Source: Streptomyces sp. P9-A4
Lineage (GTDB): Bacteria; Actinomycetota; Actinomycetes; Streptomycetales; Streptomycetaceae
Direction of reading: 5' to 3'
DNA length: 64,000 bases
NCBI RefSeq assembly: GCF_036634195.1
Contig: NZ_JAZIFY010000001.1
Coordinates: 558,001 to 622,000 of the forward strand
Shown: positions 15,318 to 23,339 of the stretch, in pieces
Layout of the letters: each line of letters opens with the position of its first letter
How positions within the stretch are numbered: the stretch's first letter is position 1
Notes under the pieces: model-generated
Databases searched by the model: none
The model's input: the letters and a program-made list of their open reading frames with translations, nothing else
What the model was told of the DNA's origin: nothing
Made by a program: the position numbers and the translations under genes

Positions 15318-17626
15318 GCGGTACGTCCCCTGCTTCCGGGCTTGCGGTCGGGATCGGCCGCGAGGCCGTAGTAGATGCGCGGGGCGCCGTCGACGGTGAG
15401 TGCGATCTTGCCGCCGGAGGCCTTCAGGGAGCGTTCCTGGCCGATGCAGTTGAGCTCGCGCACGGTGCCGGCGGCCGCTTGGGCCACGACCTCGGTCCTG
15501 GTCGTCCAGGTGTCGACCCAGGGCTCCGGCGACGCGTACCAAGGATCCTCACCGTGTTCGGAGTTGAGGATGTAGCCGTCCTTGCGGCTCCAGATGATCG
15601 AGATCGGGCCGTCGGGGGTGGTGAAGAGCAGGCCCTTGATGTCCTGGTCCTCGAAGGCCAGATGGCGGACGAATTCGGCCTGGTCCAGGACCCTGGCGGC
15701 GGTCGCGAAGGCGAGCAGCGACGGCTTGGCGCTGGTGTCGCGGTTCATCAGGCCGTAGTGGTACTCGGGGTTGGCCGGGTCGGCCTCCTGCGGGTGGTGG
15801 ATGATCGAGTCGTGCAGCTGGTACCAGTTGACGGAGCGCACGTTCTCCGACTTGGCGAGGGCGAGCGAGAGCAGCGTGTTCTCGGCGGCGTGCCGGTAGG
15901 TGTCGCCCCACCAGACGTTGGGGCGGGTGGGCGCGTACGCCTCGGTGAGCCAGAGTTCCTTGTCACCGCCGTATTCCGCCATGACCTGCCGCGCCTTGCG
16001 CAGGGCGCCGAGGAAGTTCCAGTACGTGCCGGACGAGCCCTGGGTCCACTCCTCCGGCGGCGGTGCGAAGTCGGGTGTGAAGTTGCCGCGGCCGGGGTGG
16101 AAGGCGAAGACGTCGATGAGGTCCCAGCCGCCCGCGTCGTGGAAGTTCTTGGTCCAGATGTGGTCCATGCCGCCGAGGCCGGCGTTCATGACCTTCATCG
16201 TGGAGCCGGCTGCGGCGAGGCGGGTGGTGACCTGGCGCAGGCCGTCGCGGACGTAGGCGTCGGCGCCACGGCCGGACATCCAGGGCTGGTTGACCTCGTT
16301 GCTGACCTCGAAGTACGCGGCGTCGGCGGCGATGGCCTTGGCGACGTTGGTGTCGGCCCAGGCGGCGATCTGCTCGGGGCTGCCACCTACGGGGATGCCA
16401 CTGAGCTGCACGTTGTGGCCGATGCCGTTGGCGTCCAGGGTCGCGATGTCGATGCCGGGGGCGCCCGCGTAGGCGATCCGGATCCACTTGATGCCGAGCG
16501 TCTTGACCAGGCCGAGTACGGCATCCTTGCTGGGCTGGAGCAGCCAGGGGTAGTTGGCGAGGCCGAACATCGACTCCTTTCCGGCCTGGTAAGTGAACTC
16601 CGGGAGCACGCTCAGATTGGTGCGGGCGATTGCCCGGTCAGCGCCGCTGACCGCCTCCACTCCGGTGAACACGATGTTCTGCGAGGGAGAGGTCAGAGGG
16701 AAGGAGGCATTCCAGGCGGCGCCCGCCGCGAGGTCCTTGCAGAGGGTCCCGCCGCCGATCTTCTTGCCGCCGAAGTCCCGTGCCCACCAGGTCAGGGTCA
16801 CCTTCCGGGCCGCTCCCGACCCGTTGACGACCTGCGCCTTGAGCGTCATCGTCTGCCCGGCCGACTTGTAGAGGTTGAACGGCTGGTCGGTCCACACCTC
16901 CACGCCGAGCGGTCGCTTGGCTGCGATCGTTCCCGCCGCGCGCGGCCGCAGGTCGCCGAGGACCAGATCGGCCTGGGTGACGGCGGTGCTCGCGCCGGTC
17001 GAGGTGCCGGGCGCATGGATCCATGTGGCGTTCGTACTGGCGGGGTTGGTGGAGGAAAGGCAGAAGAAGCCCTTCGCTCCCTCCCACGTCTCGACGTACG
17101 TACCGCCCGCGTTCACCTCGTACGGGATGCCGCCCCGGGCGTCCCGCTCCCAGACGGTCAGCGCTTCGTACGACTCCGGCGCGCTCGCCCCGTACACCGT
17201 GCGGGAGAACTGGAAGCCGGACGGGGTGAGCGTGCTGGAGCCCGCGACCTCCCACTTCAGGTGCGCCTTGCGCGCGGTGACGTCGAAGGTGCCGCGCACG
17301 GTGACTCCGGGCGCGCTGCTCCCCATCGTGTACGTGACCTGGATCGCGGGCCGTCCGTCGGGGAGTGTGATCAGGGCGGGGCTGCCGCCGAAGGTGCGCT
17401 GCTGGCCGAGTGCGGTGTCCTTGATCATGAAGTGGCTGAGGAGGATGCGGTCGGTTCCCGCACCGTCCTGGACGAGGACGCTGCCGTCGCTGCGGCCGAC
17501 CAGTCTGATGCCGTCGGCCTCGACGGTGACCGGGTCGGCGGCTGCGTACGCGGGAACGTTCGGCAGGAGTGCGGCGCCGGCGGCGAGGGCCGTGCCCTGG
17601 ATGAGTCTGCGTCGGGCGACTGACAT
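15314..17626 (-). CDS. Exported clan GH-A-like glycoside hydrolase
   Basis: 770 residues. The N-terminus SVARRRLIQGTALAAGAALLP is a twin-arginine signal ending near PAYAA. A beta-sandwich region (about 40-370) precedes a TIM-barrel. In it, FEVSNEVNQPW carries the NE pair typical of the acid/base glutamate at strand 4, and ELWLTEAYAP supplies a candidate nucleophile glutamate on strand 7; DVFAFHPGRG and VNWYQLHDS are further barrel strands. This is the GH-A clan layout (GH39/GH5-like), but the exact family and sugar are uncertain. It is in operon with an ABC sugar importer, so it likely releases the imported sugar outside the cell. Confidence 0.7.
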   Translation of the reverse strand: MSVARRRLIQGTALAAGAALLPNVPAYAAADPVTVEADGIRLVGRSDGSVLVQDGAGTDRILLSHFMIKDTALGQQRTFGGSPALITLPDGRPAIQVTYTMGSSAPGVTVRGTFDVTARKAHLKWEVAGSSTLTPSGFQFSRTVYGASAPESYEALTVWERDARGGIPYEVNAGGTYVETWEGAKGFFCLSSTNPASTNATWIHAPGTSTGASTAVTQADLVLGDLRPRAAGTIAAKRPLGVEVWTDQPFNLYKSAGQTMTLKAQVVNGSGAARKVTLTWWARDFGGKKIGGGTLCKDLAAGAAWNASFPLTSPSQNIVFTGVEAVSGADRAIARTNLSVLPEFTYQAGKESMFGLANYPWLLQPSKDAVLGLVKTLGIKWIRIAYAGAPGIDIATLDANGIGHNVQLSGIPVGGSPEQIAAWADTNVAKAIAADAAYFEVSNEVNQPWMSGRGADAYVRDGLRQVTTRLAAAGSTMKVMNAGLGGMDHIWTKNFHDAGGWDLIDVFAFHPGRGNFTPDFAPPPEEWTQGSSGTYWNFLGALRKARQVMAEYGGDKELWLTEAYAPTRPNVWWGDTYRHAAENTLLSLALAKSENVRSVNWYQLHDSIIHHPQEADPANPEYHYGLMNRDTSAKPSLLAFATAARVLDQAEFVRHLAFEDQDIKGLLFTTPDGPISIIWSRKDGYILNSEHGEDPWYASPEPWVDTWTTRTEVVAQAAAGTVRELNCIGQERSLKASGGKIALTVDGAPRIYYGLAADPDRKPGSRGRTA

Positions 17627-17663
17627 GGAGGTGCCCTTCTGTTGGTCCGGGTGTGGGTGGGGC

Positions 17664-18545
17664 TCAGCCCTTGACGCCGGTGAAGCCGAGCCCGGCGACG
17701 ATGTACTTCTGGCAGACGACGAAGACAAGGACCGGCGGGGCCACGGCCAGCACCATCGCGGCGATCAGCTGGTCCTGTGGGGCCTGCGTGGCGAGCTGCG
17801 CCAGCGCGACGCTGATCGGCTGCTTCTCGGGGTCGGTGATGGCGACCAGCGGCCAGATGAAGTCCTTCCAGGAGTGCATCACCGCGAGCAGGCTGATCAC
17901 GGCGAGCACCGGCTTGCTCATCGGCAGCACGATCCTGGTGAGCAGCTGCCGGGTGCTCGCCCCGTCGACCCGTGCCGCGTCGAACAGCTCCCTGGGCAGG
18001 GCGTCGAAGAACTGCTTGGCGAGCAGCACCGTGAAGGCGTTCGTGCCGGCCGGCAGCCAGATCGCCCAGTACGTGTCGCCCAGGTTGAGGTGCAGGAACG
18101 GCACGTCGATCACGGTCATGAAGAGGCTGACCATGTTCACCGTGTACGGCACGAACATGGTGGCCAGGATCGCCCCGTAGACGACCTTGCCGAACTTCGG
18201 CCTGAGCGCGGAGAGCGCGAAACCCGCCGTGGCCGAGACGAAGAGCTGCACGAACCACGATCCGCCGACGACCAGGAAGGTGTTCATCAGATAGCGGCCG
18301 ACGCTGAGGTCGGTGTACGCGGTGGCGAAGTTGCCGAGGGCCGCGCGGTCCGGCCACAGGGCGAGCGGTTGCGTGGTGAGTTCGGTGGGCGGGGAGACCG
18401 CGCCCTTGAGCATCCAGTACAGGGGTCCGATGCCGATGAGCAGCAGCAGGATCAGGGTGAACCCCTGGATGGAACGTACGGCGGCGCGGACGCCGGGCCG
18501 TTGCCGGTCGTTCGTCGAGACGAACGTGGTGAGTGCTGTGGTCAT
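17664..18545 (-). CDS. Carbohydrate ABC transporter permease, MalG type
   Basis: 293 residues with six membrane segments (for example FTLILLLLIGIGPLYWML near the N-terminus and LIAAMVLAVAPPVLVFVV near the end). The cytoplasmic EAA loop FDAARVDGASTRQLLTRIVLP contacts the ATPase. The ATG at 18545 overlaps the stop of the MalF-type gene by 4 nt (ATGA). No ATPase gene lies in the operon, as is common in Streptomyces, where a shared MsiK-like ATPase energises many sugar importers. Confidence 0.92.
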   Translation of the reverse strand: MTTALTTFVSTNDRQRPGVRAAVRSIQGFTLILLLLIGIGPLYWMLKGAVSPPTELTTQPLALWPDRAALGNFATAYTDLSVGRYLMNTFLVVGGSWFVQLFVSATAGFALSALRPKFGKVVYGAILATMFVPYTVNMVSLFMTVIDVPFLHLNLGDTYWAIWLPAGTNAFTVLLAKQFFDALPRELFDAARVDGASTRQLLTRIVLPMSKPVLAVISLLAVMHSWKDFIWPLVAITDPEKQPISVALAQLATQAPQDQLIAAMVLAVAPPVLVFVVCQKYIVAGLGFTGVKG

Positions 18546-19492
18546 GACGTGCTCCAGCTGCGGGTGGCCCGCAGATAGACCGCGGAGAGCAGGGCGAGGG
18601 CGAGCACCATCAGGAAGGAGAGGGCGGCTGCCTGGCCGTACTCGCCGTCCTGGAAGGCGTATCGGAAGATCAACAGCAGGACCGTGAGGGTGGCGTTGTC
18701 GGGTCCGCCGCCGGTGAAGACGTACGGCTCGGTGAAGACCTGGACCGTGTTGATCAGCTGGACAAGTAGCAACAGGCCGATGACGGAGCGGAGTTGGGGC
18801 AACATGACGTGCCAGATGCGGCGCCAGATGCCGGCGCCGTCGACCTCGGCGGCCTCGTAGAGTTCGCCGGGGATGGAGACCATGGCGGCGAGGTAGATGA
18901 GGACGGCGCCGCCCATTCCGGCCCAGGTGGCTTCCAGGACGAGCGAGAGCATGGCGCTGTCGGAGGACTCCAGCCAGGGGTACGGGCCGAGGCCGATCTT
19001 GCCGAGGATGTTGTTGAAGAGGCCGCTGCCGGGGTCGTAGAACCATTTCCAGAGCAGGATCGCCACGACCGGCGGGATGACGACGGGCAGGTAGACGAGG
19101 AAGCGGTAGACGCCGGCGCCGCGTCGCACGGTCGACATGACGGCGGCGAGGACCAGTGGCGCCGGGAAGCCGATCAGCAGGCCGAGGGCCACGAAGAAGA
19201 GGGTGTTCCCGACGGCGGTGGCGAGCAGCGGATCGTCGAAGAGCGTACGGAAGTTGTCCAGGCCGACCCAGACGGCCGGCTCCACGAGGTTGGTGCGCTG
19301 GAAGCTGAGGAGCAGGCTGCGCACGATCGGCCACCAGGCGAAGAGCCCGAAGACGAGCAGTGCGGGGACGAGGAACAGCCAGGCCGTGAGCTGTTTGCGG
19401 GCGCCGGTGCCACGCTTCCGCCGCATCGGCGACTTCGGCACGGGCTCCTTGGACACCGCGGCGGGGCTCCGGGAGGGAGTGAGCAGAGTCAT
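18542..19492 (-). CDS. Carbohydrate ABC transporter permease, MalF type
   Basis: 316 residues from the ATG at 19492; an in-frame ATG at 19528 would overlap the binding-protein gene and adds a basic, unlikely N-terminus. Neither start has a strong ribosome binding site. Membrane segments include LTAWLFLVPALLVFGLFAWW and GVYRFLVYLPVVIPPVVAILL. The EAA loop is LYEAAEVDGAGIWRRIWHVMLP. A basic cytoplasmic stretch (MRRKRGTGARK) precedes the first segment. It pairs with the MalG-type permease immediately downstream. Confidence 0.9.
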   Translation of the reverse strand: MTLLTPSRSPAAVSKEPVPKSPMRRKRGTGARKQLTAWLFLVPALLVFGLFAWWPIVRSLLLSFQRTNLVEPAVWVGLDNFRTLFDDPLLATAVGNTLFFVALGLLIGFPAPLVLAAVMSTVRRGAGVYRFLVYLPVVIPPVVAILLWKWFYDPGSGLFNNILGKIGLGPYPWLESSDSAMLSLVLEATWAGMGGAVLIYLAAMVSIPGELYEAAEVDGAGIWRRIWHVMLPQLRSVIGLLLLVQLINTVQVFTEPYVFTGGGPDNATLTVLLLIFRYAFQDGEYGQAAALSFLMVLALALLSAVYLRATRSWSTS

Positions 19493-19499
19493 CGGCGGG

Positions 19500-20876
19500 C
19501 TACTTCTGGTCCGCGGCGAGCTGCGCATTGACGTCCTTCTCGGCCGAGGCGAGGAGGGAGTCGATGTCGGCGTCGCGCTTGGTGAGCACGGCCTGGACCA
19601 CCGGGTCGAGCGCGGTGTACAGCTTCTGCGCCTGGTACGGCGGCTCCGGCTTCAGCTCCAGCGTCGCGAGCCCGTCGATGTACGGCTTGAAGTGGTCCAG
19701 CTTCACGTTCACGTACGGCTTGATCGCGGCGTTGATCTCGGTCTGCCGCTTCTGGTCGAAGACCGGCAGGGTCGGTACGCCCACCGCGGACTTCGGGTCG
19801 GCCGAGAGCGCCTTGGCCTGGGCGGCGGCGATCTCGGTGCTGTACTGCGGCTTGGCGTAGGCGAAGGTCAGCCACTCGACGGCCGCTGCCGCGTGCTTCT
19901 TGTCGGCGGACTTCGGGACCATGTAGACGTCGCCGCCGATGAGGGTCGCGTCGCCGCCGGACTGCGGCATCGGGGCGGCCCCGAAGGCGTCGGGGTTCTC
20001 CATGCCGAACTGCATCTTCGCCAGCCGGTACGTCCCCGGGCTGCCCATGAACATGCCGACCTGTCCGGCCGCGAACTGCTTGATCACATCGTTCTGGTTG
20101 ACCAGCAGCGTCTTGCCGAGCGAGTCGTCCTTCCAGCGCATGTCCTTCAGCAGCCGCAGCGCCTTCTTCGTCGGCTCCCCGGTGAGCGTGGCGGTGTACT
20201 TGCCGCCCTCCTGCTTCTGCAGCTCGCCGCCGAAGGCGTACGAGAGCATGGTCAGCTGCCAGCCGCCCTGGTTGTCCTTGGACTCGTGGACGAAGCCCGC
20301 CTTTCCGGTCTTCTCGCTGATCCGCTCGGCGGCGGTACGGACCTCCTCCCAGGTGGCCGGCGGCTTGTCGGGGTCGAGGCCGGCCTGCTCGAACAGCTCA
20401 CGGTTGTAGACCAGGCCCTGGGCGTAGGGGTTCTGCGGCACGCCGTAGACATCGCCGCCGTCGGTGAGCTGCTGGAGCACCTGCGGGTTGAACTCCTTGA
20501 AGTGCTGCCACTCCTTGAGCTGACCGGTGATCGGCTGGACCTGCTTCTGCCGGATGAGGCGCTGCGGCTCGGTCAGCGGCACCTTGATGACGTCCTCGAC
20601 GTTGCCGCCGGAGAGCTTGGCGGAGAAGGTCAGCGGGTCGAAGACCGTGGTGGAGCCCTTGACCTTGATGCCGGGGTGGGCCTTCTCGAAGTCGGCGACC
20701 TGCTTCTTGAAGAGGGCGAGGCCCGGCTTGTCGGTGGCCGGGGGCATCCCCTGCACCCGGAGGACGAGATCGCCGGAGGCGTCGGCGCTGGTCGGAGTGA
20801 GGGAGGAACAGCCGGCGAGGGTCACGGTCAGGGCCATGGAGCCACATATGGCGGCATAGCGGAAGTTTCTGTGCAT
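19500..20876 (-). CDS. Lipoprotein sugar-binding protein of an ABC importer
   Basis: 458 residues. A lipobox (TLAGC) ends the signal sequence, so the mature protein is lipid-anchored on the outer face of the membrane. The family 1 binding-protein pattern follows: FEKAHPGIKVKG, DVYGVPQNPYAQGLVYNRELFEQAGLDPDKPPATWEE and GQVGMFMGSPGTYRLA. ATG at 20876 has TTGGAG upstream. The stop is 7 nt before the MalF-type start. The sugar is unknown. Together with the two permeases and the exported hydrolase, it takes up a mono- or oligosaccharide. Confidence 0.92.
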   Translation of the reverse strand: MHRNFRYAAICGSMALTVTLAGCSSLTPTSADASGDLVLRVQGMPPATDKPGLALFKKQVADFEKAHPGIKVKGSTTVFDPLTFSAKLSGGNVEDVIKVPLTEPQRLIRQKQVQPITGQLKEWQHFKEFNPQVLQQLTDGGDVYGVPQNPYAQGLVYNRELFEQAGLDPDKPPATWEEVRTAAERISEKTGKAGFVHESKDNQGGWQLTMLSYAFGGELQKQEGGKYTATLTGEPTKKALRLLKDMRWKDDSLGKTLLVNQNDVIKQFAAGQVGMFMGSPGTYRLAKMQFGMENPDAFGAAPMPQSGGDATLIGGDVYMVPKSADKKHAAAAVEWLTFAYAKPQYSTEIAAAQAKALSADPKSAVGVPTLPVFDQKRQTEINAAIKPYVNVKLDHFKPYIDGLATLELKPEPPYQAQKLYTALDPVVQAVLTKRDADIDSLLASAEKDVNAQLAADQK

Positions 20877-20931
20877 GACGGCTCCAAGAAGGGCAGGGGT
20901 GAGCTCGGTGCGGTGCTTTGTTCGCTGGGGA

Positions 20932-21933
20932 TCAGTGGGTGGGCGCGGGGCCCGTCGAAGCACGGGGGATCAGGCGGGAGCCGATCTCCACGAAGGGGGA
21001 CGTGACATCACGTCCCTTTGTGTCACGTCCCGTTGAGCCGGCGATCGTCTCGATCAGGAGGTCTCCCGCACGGGTGGCGATCTCCTCGGGGTCGATCCTG
21101 ATCGTGGTGAGGCCGGGGGTGGAGACGGAGGCGAGCAGGGTGTCGTCGATGCCGATGACGCTCACGTCGCGGGGCACGCTCATGCCGAGGTTGGCCATCT
21201 GGTGCAGCACGCCGAGGGCGACCAGATCGTTGTGGGCGATCACGGCGGTGGCTTCGTGAGCGGCGACCAGGGTGGCGGCGTGCACGCCCGTCTCGAACCT
21301 CGGCTCGTACGGGCCGAGTTCGTGCAGCGAGAGGTCGAGCGCCTCGAAGGACTCCTGGATGGACTTGCCGCGGCTCAGTTCGGCACGGGAGGCGTTGACG
21401 AAGACGCAGCGCCGGTGACCGTACGCCTTCAGCAGCTCGGCGGCCTGGGCGATCCCGGCGGAGAGTGAGATGCGGACCTCGGGGATGCCGGGGACGTGGC
21501 GGTTCACCACCACCAGCGGCATCCGGCCCGCGAGTTCATGGAGGCGATCCTCGGTGAGGGTGGAGGCCCACAGGATCAGGCCGTCGACCCGCTTGGACAC
21601 GGCCGCGATGACGGCCAGTTCGTCCGCCTCGCGTTCGTCGCTGTCGGCGACCAGGACCGTGTAGCCCAGACGGCGGGCGCGGGCCTGCATCGCCTTGATG
21701 ATCGGCGGGAAGAACGGGTTGGCGATGTCCGGCACGATCAGGCCGAGGGTTCCGGTGGAGCCGCCGCGCAGCGAACGCGCCGCCGGATTGGCGGAGTAGC
21801 CCAGCTCGGCCGCGGCCTCGAGGATGCGCTGCCGGGTCGCCGGCTGCACCTGGTCGGGCGCGGTGAACGCACGGGACACCGTCGAGACGGAGACCCCGGC
21901 GGCACTCGCCACCTCCCGGATCGTGACTCCCAC
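20932..21933 (-). CDS. LacI-family transcriptional regulator
   Basis: 333 residues. The N-terminal HTH VTIREVASAAGVSVSTVSRAF and hinge helix NPAARSLRGG are canonical. The effector domain has the periplasmic-binding fold (GTLGLIVPDIANPFFPPIIKAM and VSVIGIDDTLLASVSTPGLTTIRID). It is the first gene of the minus-strand sugar operon and divergent from the dehydratase; two matching palindromic sites lie in the shared spacer. I infer that it represses both transcription units until the imported sugar or a derivative binds. Confidence 0.93.
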   Translation of the reverse strand: MGVTIREVASAAGVSVSTVSRAFTAPDQVQPATRQRILEAAAELGYSANPAARSLRGGSTGTLGLIVPDIANPFFPPIIKAMQARARRLGYTVLVADSDEREADELAVIAAVSKRVDGLILWASTLTEDRLHELAGRMPLVVVNRHVPGIPEVRISLSAGIAQAAELLKAYGHRRCVFVNASRAELSRGKSIQESFEALDLSLHELGPYEPRFETGVHAATLVAAHEATAVIAHNDLVALGVLHQMANLGMSVPRDVSVIGIDDTLLASVSTPGLTTIRIDPEEIATRAGDLLIETIAGSTGRDTKGRDVTSPFVEIGSRLIPRASTGPAPTH

Positions 21934-21978
21934 GGACGGCCTCCTCGTCGTCTGAAACCTGCTAACGCGGTTGATGCT

Positions 21979-21992
21979 TGCGAACGTTCCCG
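21979..21992 (+). promoter_or_regulatory. Candidate LacI operator 1
   Basis: TGCGAACGTTCCCG is centred on AACGTT with partial two-fold symmetry, as LacI-family sites are. It lies about 46 bp upstream of the lacI-type start at 21933. The same 14-mer with two changes occurs inverted at 22111-22124. Confidence 0.6.
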
Positions 21993-22110
21993 GGAAGTGT
22001 CAAGACGTGCGACACGACTTGATCGTCGAATAGATCCAGCTCACGCAAGGGTCTTGCGCTGGAGCACGACTGCCCCCAATGATGCGTTCCCGAGAATGAT
22101 GCTGATGTTG

Positions 22111-22124
22111 CGGGAACGTTTTCA
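22111..22124 (-). promoter_or_regulatory. Candidate LacI operator 2
   Basis: Read on the minus strand this is TGAAAACGTTCCCG, matching operator 1 in 12 of 14 positions. It ends 12 bp before the dehydratase start at 22137, where a bound repressor would block initiation. The spacer also holds a TCAAG...CTTGA inverted repeat at 22000-22022. Confidence 0.6.
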
Positions 22125-22136
22125 TAGAGGAGCGGA

Positions 22137-23279
22137 ATGAAGATCACCGGCCTGGAAGTGCTGACTCTCCCCGACCACGGCGACAGCATGATGCTGGTGG
22201 TGGTCGACACCGACGAGGGCATCCACGGTCTGGGCGAGGTCGGCATCAGATCGCGGCAGCGGGCGGTCGCGGGGGGGCTGGAGCATCTCGCGGAGCTGAT
22301 CGTCGGCGAGGATCCGCGGCGGATCGAGCATCTGTGGCAGGTGATGTTCCGGCGGGGCTTCTTCCCCGCCGACCGCTTCCTCGGTGCCGCCATCGCGGCG
22401 GTCGACGTGGCCCTGTGGGACATCCGCGGCAAGGCGCTCGGCGTACCGGTCCATGAACTTCTCGGCGGCCGGGTACGTGATCACGTCCCGGCCTACGTGC
22501 ACGTCGGGGACGGTTACCACGACCGTCCGTGGTTCCTGGACCGCTGCCGCGAGTTGGTCGCCGAGGGCTGGCGCCATCTGCGGTTCGCCTCGCCGCACGA
22601 CGCGGACGACACCCTCGATGCCCGCCGTTGCCTGCGGGACTCGGTGGAACTCTTCCACCAGGTGCGGGACACGGTCGGCGACGAGGTGGAGCTGATCCTC
22701 GACGTCCACACGCGGCTTGATCCGCCGGAGGCGCTGACGCTGTGCCGCGAGATCGAGGCGGCCCGCCCGTACTTCGTCGAGGACCCCCTGCGCTGCGAGA
22801 ACCCGGACAGCTACCGGATGCTGCGGGCGCGTACCGGCGTGCCGCTGGCGGCAGGCGAACAGTACGGTTCCAAATGGGAGTTCAGGACCCTGATCGAGAG
22901 CGACCTGATCGACTACGCCCGTGTGGACATCGGGGTGGCCGCGGGCCTGACCGAGGCGAAGAAGATCGCGGCGATGGCGGAGACCCATCACATCAAGCTC
23001 GCCACCCACAACCCGCTCGGGCCGGTCACCGCCGCCTCCTCGCTCCAGCTCAACCTGGCCTGCCCGAATGTGGCGATCCAGGAGCACCAGACCGACCCGG
23101 ATCCGGAGATCGCCGCCCTGTTCACCGCACGGCCGACCATCGTTCCGGGGCGGGTGGAGATGAGCGAACTCCCGGGCATCGGCGTCGACATCGACCGGGA
23201 GGCCGCACGCCGCTACCAGGCCACCGCGGCCGAGCGGCCCCATCTGCGCACGGCGGACGGGGCGTTCACCAACTGGTGA
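22137..23279 (+). CDS. Mandelate racemase/enolase superfamily sugar-acid dehydratase
   Basis: 380 residues, normal length for the superfamily. The metal-binding set is visible in order: ILDVHTRL (Asp), FVEDPLRCEN (Glu), AAGEQYGS (Glu); ATHNPLGPVTAAS carries the C-terminal His. This layout is that of galactonate/mannonate-dehydratase-like members rather than mandelate racemase itself. The RBS TAGAGGAG lies just before the ATG. It is divergent from the LacI-led sugar operon, so I infer that it dehydrates the aldonic acid produced by the oxidoreductase or dehydrogenase to a 2-keto-3-deoxy sugar acid. Confidence 0.85.
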   Translation: MKITGLEVLTLPDHGDSMMLVVVDTDEGIHGLGEVGIRSRQRAVAGGLEHLAELIVGEDPRRIEHLWQVMFRRGFFPADRFLGAAIAAVDVALWDIRGKALGVPVHELLGGRVRDHVPAYVHVGDGYHDRPWFLDRCRELVAEGWRHLRFASPHDADDTLDARRCLRDSVELFHQVRDTVGDEVELILDVHTRLDPPEALTLCREIEAARPYFVEDPLRCENPDSYRMLRARTGVPLAAGEQYGSKWEFRTLIESDLIDYARVDIGVAAGLTEAKKIAAMAETHHIKLATHNPLGPVTAASSLQLNLACPNVAIQEHQTDPDPEIAALFTARPTIVPGRVEMSELPGIGVDIDREAARRYQATAAERPHLRTADGAFTNW

Positions 23280-23339
23280 CCTGCCGTGTCCGGACATCGA
23301 GTACGCAATCCCGATCCAGGAAGTGAGGCGAATTCCATC

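Noticed and set aside
15299..17623. A 774-codon plus-strand frame over the glycoside hydrolase
   Set aside because: Antisense to a gene with signal peptide, catalytic motifs and translational coupling to its neighbour.
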